From NCBI RefSeq assembly GCF_002095395.1, contig NZ_MJEI01000083.1, positions 18,261-82,260 on the forward strand: a stretch of 64,000 nucleotides of DNA, in the 5' to 3' direction. Origin of the DNA: Williamsia sp. 1135. GTDB taxonomy: Bacteria; Actinomycetota; Actinomycetes; Mycobacteriales; Mycobacteriaceae. Below, piece by piece: positions 45,552 through 54,414 of this stretch; within the stretch, counting starts at the first letter, position 1; the number at the start of each line of letters is the position of its first letter. Below the pieces are notes generated by a model. It saw nothing but the letters and a program-made list of their open reading frames with translations. It had not been told where the DNA came from and ran no database searches. Position numbers and translations under genes: made by a program.

Positions 45552-45902
45552 TCACCCGAGTCGGCCCGAATCGGTGGCGATCCACTCGCCGCTCGACGGA
45601 TCGAGTCGTTGCGAAGTGAAACCGCCGTCCTTACGGACCTCGGTGATGAGGTCGACCTGTCCGTCGCGATCGCTGTCGGTGTAGACGGTGAGTCCGTCCG
45701 GACCGGGACGGGTGAGCGAATCTGCGATGCCGTCGGCATCTGTGTCCACATCCGCGGGGCCCAGATCCCAGATGCGATCGTTCTCGACGATCCACAGGTT
45801 GTCGTAGGCCTCGCTCGCCGGCGCGGGCTCCGCGTGCTGCACATAGGCAGCCTGCTCATCCGCCGGATCCCCACCCAGCCCGGCCAGGAACTCGCTGTCC
45901 AT
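45552..45902 (-). CDS. Small acidic protein with two calcium-loop-like motifs
   Basis: A 116-residue, strongly acidic protein with no signal peptide or membrane helix. Two copies of the DxDxDGxxD pattern, at residues 53-61 and 76-84, are spaced by 23 residues and resemble calcium loops of thrombospondin-3/dockerin or EF-hand proteins. Short strand-like stretches lie around them (NLWIVENDRIWDLG, LTVYTDSD, DLITEV). I recall similar actinobacterial proteins of unknown function only. It is on the same strand as the neighbouring P-loop-like gene pair and 240 bases before pckG. Confidence 0.7.
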   Translation of the reverse strand: MDSEFLAGLGGDPADEQAAYVQHAEPAPASEAYDNLWIVENDRIWDLGPADVDTDADGIADSLTRPGPDGLTVYTDSDRDGQVDLITEVRKDGGFTSQRLDPSSGEWIATDSGRLG

Positions 45903-46009
45903 GTGATCTCCCCCGCGTCGTGGTCGGTGCCGTCCGCTGGGTTGGACGCAGCCGCGGCCCCTCGGGTTCCATCTGATCGAGGATGAGGCACCCCGAGGAG
46001 TCCCTGAAG

Positions 46010-47431
46010 TCAGCCGAGCCGGGTGAGGATCTGGTCGATCCGGTCACGGACCTCGATCGCCGCAGCGAGCCGGGTGTTGTCGTTATCCCGCGCGACCGTC
46101 GCCGATCGGCGACGCTCTCGGATCTGGCGATCGAGTTCGACGACCCGGTCGGCGGTGAGATGTACGCGCCGTTCGTAGTGCCGGGTGACCCGGCCGCCGA
46201 TCACCGATTCAGCGGTGAGCAGCTGGCGGGATATCTCCTGTTCGAGACCGATACGGGCATCGGCGACCGCAGCCTGCGCCCAGCTGCCCATCACCGTGCG
46301 GAGAGCGGAGAGCCTGCGCAGCCGGACCAGTCCCGTCGCGATCACGACACCGAGGATCAGCGTCAGGGGCATCGAGATCCATTGAAGTGTGTCGACAGCA
46401 GACATCGGGGTCACGATGAGCCGCCCGAGACCCAGACCTGCGGAGGCCCCGAACACCAGCAGCAGCGCATCCTCGGCACCACGACGCTGGGTGGGCAGCG
46501 GCGGTAACGCCACCGCCGGAGGGGGCGCGGGTGGACCTGCAGGTTCAGGGTCCTCCAATCCCAGCATCGTCCGGGCCTCGAGTGCTCCGATCTCGTCGGC
46601 TGTTCTGCACCGGATACGGTCTCGCAGGCTGTCCAGGCGGCCGGCAAGACCGGCGGCAAAGTCTCCGACACCCGACCGCGGCAGCTCTGCGGCCCTACCG
46701 GCCGCCTCGGCGGCGATGTCACGGGCCGATCCGGCGACCTCGGCGAGCACACCGCCGCGGATCTGCCCGGCACCGCCCCGAAGAGCCGCAAGCCGGTCGG
46801 GACGACCACGATCGCGCGCCGCATGGACGGCCGCACGCTCGGCCAGCAGCGGCGTTGCCGGATCTGTGCGGTCCCGGGAGGCCAGGTCGTCGATGAGCTC
46901 GCCCAGTTCTCGTTCCGCCGCCACCGTTGCCAGGCGCTCCGGCCGCGCGATCGGATCGAGTTGCTCGCCCAGCCATACCGACAGCGCCCCGAACCCCGAC
47001 TCCTCCCGGTGCCCTGCGAGAGCGGCAGCGGCCGAGACCGCGAAGATCGGCATTCTGCCGTCGGGATCGAGCAGACCGCGATTGACCTTCAGCAGCGTCG
47101 GCCAGTCCCAGAATGCGTCGATTTTGTTGCACACCAGTGCGAGGACAGCAGCGTCAGCCTGCAGACTCCGAACGAGTTCGAGTTCACCTGATCCGATGCC
47201 CGACGAGGGATCGACGATCAACAAGGCGACGGCCACCCGTTCGGCCGCTCCCGGCTTCCACTCCCTGACCGGCAGGCCTGCCTCGCCGAGCACCGCAGTC
47301 ACCGTGGTGACGCCCACCCGTCCGATCCCGGCAACCACCACGTCGACGGGGTCGGGGTCTGCGGCAGGCTGCCCGGTGAGTGCGGCCACCTGCGCGATCA
47401 CCTCACGCATGTCCTGAACATCGACGGTCAC
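46010..47431 (-). CDS. P-loop GTPase-like protein without the P-loop lysine (Rv0210-like)
   Basis: About 473 residues. The N-terminal third looks like a small GTPase domain: VVAGIGRVGVTTVTAVL in place of the P-loop (lysine replaced by valine), LLIVDPSSGIG, and a convincing VLALVCNKIDAFWDW specificity motif. An alpha-helical middle rich in Ala and Arg is followed by two membrane helices (about residues 330-390) and a helical tail (coiled-coil-like RVVELDRQIRERRRSA). This is reminiscent of dynamin-like membrane proteins. GTG 47431 overlaps the upstream stop as GTGA. Gene order matches Rv0209/Rv0210 next to pckA. Confidence 0.7.
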   Translation of the reverse strand: MTVDVQDMREVIAQVAALTGQPAADPDPVDVVVAGIGRVGVTTVTAVLGEAGLPVREWKPGAAERVAVALLIVDPSSGIGSGELELVRSLQADAAVLALVCNKIDAFWDWPTLLKVNRGLLDPDGRMPIFAVSAAAALAGHREESGFGALSVWLGEQLDPIARPERLATVAAERELGELIDDLASRDRTDPATPLLAERAAVHAARDRGRPDRLAALRGGAGQIRGGVLAEVAGSARDIAAEAAGRAAELPRSGVGDFAAGLAGRLDSLRDRIRCRTADEIGALEARTMLGLEDPEPAGPPAPPPAVALPPLPTQRRGAEDALLLVFGASAGLGLGRLIVTPMSAVDTLQWISMPLTLILGVVIATGLVRLRRLSALRTVMGSWAQAAVADARIGLEQEISRQLLTAESVIGGRVTRHYERRVHLTADRVVELDRQIRERRRSATVARDNDNTRLAAAIEVRDRIDQILTRLG

Positions 47432-48270
47432 CGGGTTGCCACCTCCAGCGATGATCCGGCCAGCAAATGCTCGATGTCGTCGCGACAAACACCCGACGCG
47501 GCGATGAGTTCCAGCTGGTCCGCGACCCTGGCCAGCCGCAGTCGACCGGCCGAACCCGCAGCGGCGGTCAAGAACTCGCCGAGCGCAGGCAGCCCGCTGC
47601 GCCCGACGAGTTGCGCACCCAGCTCCGCCGCGTCGATGGGCTCATCGGCGAACAGGGCCAACACGCAGGCAATTCCGTAGGCGTCGAGAGTGCGCAGCAG
47701 CCCTATCCGGACGAGCCGTTGGTGCGGTCCGCCTGCGTCGGCGAACGACGCCTGCATCGGCGGCACCACCTCGCCTGCAGATGCGAGAGAAGTCAGCAGC
47801 TCCAGGTCGGGGTCGCCGAGGTCGGCCACGGCGAGCAAGGGCATCAACGCAACCACCGGCCTGCCCAGTTCCTCGGCGCACTCGGCGGCGCGGGCACGGG
47901 CGGCAGGCCACGAGCCCAGGGTGTCGGCTTTGCCCAGGATCACCAGACTCCGTTCCGGATCCAGGCGCGAGAGTGCGTCCGTGTCATCGGGCCGGGGCCA
48001 ACCGGCCAGAACGTGCAACCAGACATCGGCGTCCGCGTCGTCGTCCCCCGGCCCGATCGGGCTCACGTCGAAGACTCGCCGAACCGCTCGCGCGAGCGTG
48101 TCTCGGCCGGTGCCGTGGCGGCCGGTGACCGCCACCCGCATCGGTCCGTGCAGGTCATCGACGGTGCGCCGGAGTGCGACTGCCTCGGGTAGGCGGGAAC
48201 ACAGCCCGTCGAGCCGAGCCGCGATGTCGAGATATCCCGGATCTCCGAGCCCGACAACAGTCCGTTCCAT
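47428..48270 (-). CDS. P-loop-like protein, partner of the Rv0210-like gene
   Basis: A 280-residue soluble protein. MRVAVTGRHGTGRDTLARAV resembles a P-loop but has arginine for the lysine and aspartate for the following Ser/Thr; RSLVILGKADTLGSW resembles a GTPase NKxD region. The rest is Ala/Leu-rich and helical. It overlaps its downstream neighbour by four bases and both have altered P-loops, so they may act as a pair. It is divergent from trmB. Function unknown; Rv0209 is the likely positional counterpart. Confidence 0.65.
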   Translation of the reverse strand: MERTVVGLGDPGYLDIAARLDGLCSRLPEAVALRRTVDDLHGPMRVAVTGRHGTGRDTLARAVRRVFDVSPIGPGDDDADADVWLHVLAGWPRPDDTDALSRLDPERSLVILGKADTLGSWPAARARAAECAEELGRPVVALMPLLAVADLGDPDLELLTSLASAGEVVPPMQASFADAGGPHQRLVRIGLLRTLDAYGIACVLALFADEPIDAAELGAQLVGRSGLPALGEFLTAAAGSAGRLRLARVADQLELIAASGVCRDDIEHLLAGSSLEVATR

Positions 48271-48420
48271 CTGATCCCTCCCCGTGCGCAGACCTGCTCG
48301 GTGGCGCCGAGAAATGCGCCTTCACCAGCTCAGACGCGCGGGATCAGGATCTGGTTCCGATCACCTCCAGATAACAATTGGCAGCGCTTTGGCAAACCCC
48401 TGCTGTCACATCGGAGAGTA

Positions 48421-49251
48421 ATGCGGGACTATGGCCGGGTGACAAGCCCACGCTCGAACCCGAACTCGGAACTGGACCACGTCGAGGAATCATCCCCACA
48501 CGTTTCTGGTGTGACCGACGTCTCCGATGCAACCGATGCGCCGGCAGACCGGGACGCGGAGCGCCGTGAGCGGGCCCGCCTCTATCCGCGGGTGACCAGT
48601 TTCCGGTCGCGCCGCGGCAGCCTCACACAGGCCCAGCAGCAGAACTGGGAGGAGCTCTGGCCGCGGATCGGCCGGGATGTCAGCGAGACCGAACAGGTCG
48701 ACCCGACCGCTTGGTTCGGCCGCTCTGCCCCACTCATTCTCGAGATCGGCTGCGGAACCGGTACCTCGACAGCAGCAATGGCTGCCGACGAACCCGACAC
48801 CGACGTGATCGCGGTGGACGTCTACCGCCCCGGGATCGCGCAGCTGCTCGGAGCCATCAAGCGCGCCGGTCTCGACAACATCCGTGTCATCCGCGGCGAC
48901 GCCGTCATCGTGCTCAAGAACATGCTGGCGCCGGCGTCCCTGACCGGGGTCCGGGTGTTCTTTCCAGACCCCTGGCCGAAGGCCCGCCATCACAAGCGGC
49001 GGCTGCTTCAGCCGGAAACGCTCGTCCAGATCGCCCACGTGCTGCGCGACGGTGGCGTACTGCACATCGCCACCGACCACGCCGACTACGCCGAGTCGAT
49101 CGCCGCGGTGATCGACGGCCAGTCCGTACTGACCGCCACCGACCAGCCGGTCCCGTTCTCGATCGCGCGGCCGGTCACCAAATTCGAGGGACGGGCGGCC
49201 CGCGAGGGTCGCCCGGTCACTGAGTTCGTTCTCACACGGGTGCCGCGATGA
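48421..49251 (+). CDS. trmB: tRNA (guanine-N7-)-methyltransferase
   Basis: TrmB methylates G46 of tRNA. Motifs: LILEIGCGTGTSTAAMA for SAM binding, VYRPGIAQLLGAIKRAGLDNIRVIRGDA, and the diagnostic FFPDPWPKARHHKRRLLQ followed by the DGGVLHIATDH segment. About 55 residues of variable N-terminus precede RLYPRVTSFRSRRG. ATG 48421 has GGAGAG just before it. It overlaps the NYN gene by four bases, and mmpL3 follows, as in Rv0208c-Rv0206c. Confidence 0.95.
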   Translation: MRDYGRVTSPRSNPNSELDHVEESSPHVSGVTDVSDATDAPADRDAERRERARLYPRVTSFRSRRGSLTQAQQQNWEELWPRIGRDVSETEQVDPTAWFGRSAPLILEIGCGTGTSTAAMAADEPDTDVIAVDVYRPGIAQLLGAIKRAGLDNIRVIRGDAVIVLKNMLAPASLTGVRVFFPDPWPKARHHKRRLLQPETLVQIAHVLRDGGVLHIATDHADYAESIAAVIDGQSVLTATDQPVPFSIARPVTKFEGRAAREGRPVTEFVLTRVPR

Positions 49252-49991
49252 GTCCCGGGTCCTACGCCGACGACGGCCAGCGCACCCCCGACACCTCTGT
49301 GGCCCACGCCATCTCCGGCGCCAGCCAGGAGGCCCGGGTCCTGCTCATCTGGGACGCGCCCAACCTCGACATGGGCCTCGGATCCATTCTGGGCGGCCGC
49401 CCCACCGCAGCTCATCGCCCCCGTTTCGACGCTCTGGGCCGCTGGCTGCTCGCCCGGACCGCAGATATCTCGGCCACCACGCCACGAGTGACCGCCGACG
49501 GCGACAATCGACCGAAGTCGGGGGCGTCCCCGGTGCCGGAAGCGACCGTCTTCACCAACATCGCCCCTGGTACGGCCGAAGTCGTGCGTCCCTGGGTCGA
49601 GGCATTGCGTAATGTTGGTTTCGCTGTTTTCGCCAAGCCCAAAGTGGACGAGGACAGCGACGTGGATTCGGACATGCTCGACCACATCGAGTTGCGCAGG
49701 CACACTGTGGGGCTGGCGGGCCTGATCGTGGCGTCGGCGGACGGGCAGGCCTTCCGGGAACTGCTCGAAGATGTCGCCGCCGACGGTGTTCCGGTGCAGG
49801 TGCTCGGTTTCCGCGAGCATGCCGCGTGGGCACTGACGTCGGAGAGTTTGGAGTTTGTAGACCTAGAGGACATCCCAGGTGTCTTCCGTGAGCCGCTGCC
49901 ACGGATCAGCCTGGACTCGCTGCCCGAGGAAGGCGCATGGCTGGCACCGTTCCGGCCGCTCACCGCCTTGCTGTCGGGTCGCCAGAACTGA
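49248..49991 (+). CDS. NYN-domain protein (Rv0207c-like)
   Basis: A 247-residue protein with the PIN-like NYN fold: VLLIWDAPNLDMGLGSILGGRP at the start, then VDEDSDVDSDMLDHIELRR and GLIVASADGQAFRELLEDVAADGVPVQVLGF, which carry the acidic metal-binding positions of these putative ribonucleases. It is coupled to trmB by an ATGA overlap and precedes mmpL3, as Rv0207c does. RNA cleavage is inferred from the fold only. Confidence 0.8.
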   Translation: MSPGSYADDGQRTPDTSVAHAISGASQEARVLLIWDAPNLDMGLGSILGGRPTAAHRPRFDALGRWLLARTADISATTPRVTADGDNRPKSGASPVPEATVFTNIAPGTAEVVRPWVEALRNVGFAVFAKPKVDEDSDVDSDMLDHIELRRHTVGLAGLIVASADGQAFRELLEDVAADGVPVQVLGFREHAAWALTSESLEFVDLEDIPGVFREPLPRISLDSLPEEGAWLAPFRPLTALLSGRQN

Positions 49992-50094
49992 CAACACACT
50001 CGGCGGTGACACACCACGGTCGTCCCAGACCGGAACGAACAGACCGAGACGCCCCCGACAACAACGACGTACCGAGTACGGAAAGGAAGCTGCG

Positions 50095-53000
50095 GTGTTT
50101 GGTGCCATAGGCAACTTCGTGTACCGGCTACGTTTTGTGGTCATCGGCGTGATGGTCGCGCTGATGGCCGCCCTGGGCCTCTACGGGCTCGACCTGAACA
50201 AGCATCTGAGCCAGTCCGGCTGGTTCGACCCGGGTTCGGAATCGGTCGAGGGATCTCAGCTCGCAGACGAGGTCCTCGGGCGCGATCACAAGTCGGACGT
50301 GATCATGCTCGTCACGCCGCCCGCGGGGACCAAGGTCGACGACCCCGCGTTCGGCGCCAAGGTCGAGACGGTCGTCGAGGATCTCATCAATCAGCACGGC
50401 GACATCGTCAACCGCACCGACCCCGGCATCATCGACCCGTTCAAGGCGGCCGAGAACGACTTCGACAAGGCCACACAGGATCAGGTCCGCGCCCGGCTGT
50501 TCGACCAGTCCCGCGAGCATGCCTTCGTCAGTATCGGCATCAAGGGCGACGACGACACCACGATCCTCAACAACTACAAGATCGTCGAACCGTTCTTCGA
50601 CGACCTCAGCGGGAAGTACGACCTCCCCGGCACCCAATTCCAGATGGCCGGCCTGCAGCCCGTCGCGGGCGCCATGTCCGCCGGCATGGACGAGGACATC
50701 AAACGCGCCGAGATCATCGCCCTGCCGCTGGTGGCGATCATGCTGTTCTTCATCTTCGGCGGGGTGATCGCCGCCTGTCTCCCCGTGGTCATCGGCGGTC
50801 TGACGATCGCCGGCTCACTGGGCATCATGAAGATCCTGGCGCAGGTCACCGAACTCAACATCTTCGCCCAATCGGTGGTGACGCTGATCGGGCTCGGCAT
50901 CGCCATCGACTACGGATTGTTCATCGTCAGCCGCTTCCGAGAGGAGCTCGCGGAAGGCTACGACACCCGCAGCGCCGTCCGGAGAACAGTGATGACCGCG
51001 GGACAGACCGTGGTGTTCTCGGCGACCATCATCGTCGGCGCGCTGGCCTGCCTGCTGCTCTTCCCGCAGGGCTTCCTCAAGTCGGTGGCCTACGGCGCCA
51101 TCGCCTCGGTGACGCTGGCCGCCATCTGCTCGATCACGGTGCTGCCCGCGATCCTGTCGATCCTCGGACCCAAGATCGACATGTGGGGCTTTTCGTTCCT
51201 GCGCCGGACCAAGACCAAGAAAGAGGTCGAGGACGGTTTCTGGGGCAAGCTCGCGAGCTGGGTCATGCGGCATCCGCTCAAGACCGCGATCCCGGTCGTC
51301 CTGCTGCTGCTGGCGTTGATCATCCCGTTCGCCGGCATCCAGTTCGGTGGCATCACCGAGAAGTACCTGCCGCCGCAGAACCCGAACCGGGTCGCACAGC
51401 AGGATTTCGACACCTACTTCCCCACCGAGCGCACCGAAGAGATCAAGCTCGTCATCTCCTACGACCCCGAGAGCAGCGACGACGCGGCGAAGCTCCAGAC
51501 GATCGCCGACGAAGCGAACAAGATCCCGGGCTTCACCAAGGAGTTCACCCTCGACGGCGCAGAGGCCTCGGACAACATCGTGCAGATGTCCGCGGGCCTG
51601 ATCGATCAGAACACCGCGGGCGAGGCGGTCAAGGAACTACGGCAGATCAACACCGACGGCCTCGACATGTACGTCGCGGGCACCCCTGCGCTGACGCAGG
51701 ACTCGATCAATGCGCTGCTCGACGATCTTCCGCTGATGATCTTCCTGCTGATCATGGTCACCAGCCTGCTGATGTTCCTCGCGTTCGGATCGGTGGTGTT
51801 GCCGATCAAGGCCGCACTCGTCTCCGCGCTCGGACTGGGTTCGACTCTGGGGATCCTGACGTGGATCTTCATCGACGGCCATGGTTCATCGATCGCGAAC
51901 TTCACGCCCGGTCCGCTGATGTCCGCGGTCCTCGTGCTGATCATCGCCATCATCTATGGACTCTCGACGGACTATGAGGTGTTCCTGCTCTCCCGCATGG
52001 TCGAGGAGAGGCAGAAGGGCGCGACGACCACCGAGGCGATCCGCAAGGGCACGGCCCATACGGGCCGGATCATCACGGCCGCCGCGGCGATCCTGGTCGT
52101 GGTCACCGGCGCCTTCGGGCTGTCGGAGATCGTGATGATGAAGTACATCGCCTACGGCATGATCGCCGCATTGATTCTGGACGCCACCGTCATCCGCATG
52201 TTGCTCGTACCGGCGATCATGAAGCTGCTGGGCGACGACTGCTGGTGGGCTCCGCACTGGATGAAGGTGATCCAGGAGAAGATCGGCCTCGGAGAGACCA
52301 TCCTCGACGACGAGCTGGACGGCAAGCGTGTCATGACTGCAGCCAAGACGGCGCGCAGCGCGGGCACCGTGGTCGCCGAGGCCCCCACCTCGGCGATGCG
52401 AAGCCAGCCTGCTGCCGGTCCCCGGGCCGTGCCCGCTGGTGTCCGGTCGGTTCCCGCCGGCGCCGGCGGGAACCGACCGTCCGGCCCCATCGCACGTCCG
52501 GTCGCACCCCGACCGAACGCACCTCAATCTCGACCCGTTCCCGATCGCCCTGCCGCAGCCCCGGTCGGACACCATGAGTCGGGACCGACACCACGGCAGT
52601 CGAGCCCGGTGGCCGCACCGACGGGACGGATGGGCGCACTACGTCCGGACTCGGGCGGCGGTCAGACCAACGGCCGGCCACCCGCGAGTCGCCAGCCGGA
52701 CCCGATCCGGCCACGACCACCGGCCGATCGTCCGAGCGAACCCCCCGTCGGCGGTTCCGTGCGCCGGGCCCCGAGTCGCCCTGCGCCGGACTCCGATCCG
52801 GTGGCACCACGGACCCCGAGCCGCGAGAACGCCCGCCGAGGCCGACCCGACACCGGCGGTTGGAGCCTGGGTGCAGGCGGGATCCGCCTCGGCGGCACGG
52901 ATACTCCGGCGACCAACGGAAGCGGTGTCATCCGCGCCGGCGGAAGCAACACGAACGGCACCAGCACGAATGGCAACGGCACGACGCCGGGACATCGCCA

Positions 53001-53463
53001 GGACGCCGCCGAACCCCTTCGCCAGCCCGGACGCCCGCCTCGTCCCCAGCCGACCGGGACGAATCGACCCGCGTCCGGCCCGGATGGACGTCCGCAGGAG
53101 TCCCGTCCGACCGGTCCGCGCAGCGTTCCGGCGGGACGACAGGATCCGTCAGGCCGCGGTCCGCTCGCCTCGGGTTCGACGGGCGGTGAGCTGAGCAGCC
53201 CGCTGCGCCGGCGCCCGAACCTCGGCCCGGCAGGCACCGGCGGACAACCGTTGATCGCATCGCTGAACCCGGAACAACAGGCGCCGCGGCCCAACCCGCC
53301 GCGGACACCCGAGCCAGAGCAACCGCGTCCCGAGACACCCCCGCCTGCACCGCAAGACACGTCGTCGAGTGGTCGGCGTCGCGCTCGCGGCACCTCAGAG
53401 GAACAGATCAGCGTGCGGGATCTACTTCGCCGCGGGAACAACAACAACAACCCGCAGGAATGA
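50095..53463 (+). CDS. mmpL3: Trehalose monomycolate transporter MmpL3
   Basis: RND-family inner-membrane flippase that exports trehalose monomycolate for the mycolate layer. Twelve helices with two periplasmic domains; the proton-relay Asp-Tyr pairs are D272-Y273 in helix 4 (GIAIDYGLFIVSRF) and D626-Y627 in helix 10 (GLSTDYEVFLLSRM). Length is 1122 residues against about 944 in M. tuberculosis; the excess lies in a cytoplasmic tail of nearly 400 residues rich in Pro, Arg, Gly and Ser, ending in NNNNNPQE. GTG 50095 follows GAAAGGAAG. Confidence 0.96.
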   Translation: MFGAIGNFVYRLRFVVIGVMVALMAALGLYGLDLNKHLSQSGWFDPGSESVEGSQLADEVLGRDHKSDVIMLVTPPAGTKVDDPAFGAKVETVVEDLINQHGDIVNRTDPGIIDPFKAAENDFDKATQDQVRARLFDQSREHAFVSIGIKGDDDTTILNNYKIVEPFFDDLSGKYDLPGTQFQMAGLQPVAGAMSAGMDEDIKRAEIIALPLVAIMLFFIFGGVIAACLPVVIGGLTIAGSLGIMKILAQVTELNIFAQSVVTLIGLGIAIDYGLFIVSRFREELAEGYDTRSAVRRTVMTAGQTVVFSATIIVGALACLLLFPQGFLKSVAYGAIASVTLAAICSITVLPAILSILGPKIDMWGFSFLRRTKTKKEVEDGFWGKLASWVMRHPLKTAIPVVLLLLALIIPFAGIQFGGITEKYLPPQNPNRVAQQDFDTYFPTERTEEIKLVISYDPESSDDAAKLQTIADEANKIPGFTKEFTLDGAEASDNIVQMSAGLIDQNTAGEAVKELRQINTDGLDMYVAGTPALTQDSINALLDDLPLMIFLLIMVTSLLMFLAFGSVVLPIKAALVSALGLGSTLGILTWIFIDGHGSSIANFTPGPLMSAVLVLIIAIIYGLSTDYEVFLLSRMVEERQKGATTTEAIRKGTAHTGRIITAAAAILVVVTGAFGLSEIVMMKYIAYGMIAALILDATVIRMLLVPAIMKLLGDDCWWAPHWMKVIQEKIGLGETILDDELDGKRVMTAAKTARSAGTVVAEAPTSAMRSQPAAGPRAVPAGVRSVPAGAGGNRPSGPIARPVAPRPNAPQSRPVPDRPAAAPVGHHESGPTPRQSSPVAAPTGRMGALRPDSGGGQTNGRPPASRQPDPIRPRPPADRPSEPPVGGSVRRAPSRPAPDSDPVAPRTPSRENARRGRPDTGGWSLGAGGIRLGGTDTPATNGSGVIRAGGSNTNGTSTNGNGTTPGHRQDAAEPLRQPGRPPRPQPTGTNRPASGPDGRPQESRPTGPRSVPAGRQDPSGRGPLASGSTGGELSSPLRRRPNLGPAGTGGQPLIASLNPEQQAPRPNPPRTPEPEQPRPETPPPAPQDTSSSGRRRARGTSEEQISVRDLLRRGNNNNNPQE

Positions 53464-53466
53464 TCC

Positions 53467-54086
53467 TCAGCGGCGACGGTCGGTGACCGTCGCCGCGAGG
53501 CGGATGACGGGTCTCGACAGCAGCAAGACCAGCACCGGCCAGAGACCGAGCGTGGGGAACGCGAGGGCGAGGATCAGCGCGACGGAGATCAAGAACAGCG
53601 GTGTCGTCTCGACCCACAGATCTGCCCTCGTCAACGGCGGACCCGAACGCAGTCCGGCGCGAACCAGGATGGTCTCCTCTATCCGGCTCATGAACATCAC
53701 TGCGGCGACCGTTCCGAGGTAGACCGCGATGGCGACTCGATCGTGTTTGCCCGCGGAGACGTAGAGGACCGTGGCGACCGGCAGGAACACCACTCCGGCC
53801 AGCCAGATGAGTTCGCCCGCAGGAGCGTCGGCGTGTAGCCGGAGGCGCGTTCGAAGAGCCGATGATGATCGCGCCAGAACGCTCCGATCACCGCGAAGCT
53901 GATGGTCGCAGCGATCAGCGCCGCGGAATCCTCCGAGAGGAACTCCGCGACCGAGCGCCTGTCGAGATCCTTGGCCTCGTCCACGAGTGGCAGCACCACC
54001 AGCGTGATCGCGATGGCCACCACGGCGTCGGTGAAGAAGATCAGCCGCTCGAGGCCGCGCTCGGTGCGGACATCCCCATCACTCAT
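53467..54086 (-). pseudogene. TMEM175/DUF1211-like potassium channel, frameshifted
   Basis: Bacterial TMEM175-type channel of about 205 residues. The first frame (from ATG 54086) has RLIFFTDAVVAIAITLVVLPL, containing the FSDAVFAIAIT-like selectivity motif, and FWRDHHRLFERASGYTP. After LLRAN the coding continues in another frame (IWLAGVVFLPVATVLYVSAGK). One missing base near 53809 explains both. Either the gene is broken or a base was missed in sequencing. It overlaps the membrane-protein remnant upstream and is convergent with mmpL3, three bases apart. Confidence 0.75.
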
Positions 54087-54312
54087 CGGTTGAAGCTACA
54101 CCGCCCCCTTGCCGGCCTTGGCCGAGCAGCACGCCGATGAGTCCGGCAACCGCGGCCACCGCGGCGAGGATCCCGAAGTTCAGCGACCAGTTGGTCGAAC
54201 CCGACAGCAGCACCCCCATCAGGGTCGCTCCGCCCGCCGCGGCCAGTTGCACTGTGATGATCAGCGACGTCTTGGCCTGGGGCACCGCGTCGGCGGGCAC
54301 CACCCGGTACAC
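54079..54312 (-). pseudogene. C-terminal remnant of an MFS transporter
   Basis: A 77-residue stretch with two hydrophobic helices. RVVPADAVPQAKTSLIITVQLAAAGGATLMGVLL resembles the helix 11-12 region of drug-efflux MFS proteins. A separate out-of-frame ATG at 54350 begins MTTETRDTQ, like an MFS N-terminus, so the middle of the gene seems to be deleted. It is divergent from a TetR gene, the usual layout of an efflux pump and its repressor. Confidence 0.5.
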
Positions 54313-54414
54313 GTTGTCTTCGGTTGCGTATCTCGAGTCTCTGTCGTCATGGGCTCAAACTAAACTGAACCGTATAGTGTAGTCAATGGTTCGGAGCGGG
54401 TAGAATCTTTCGAC

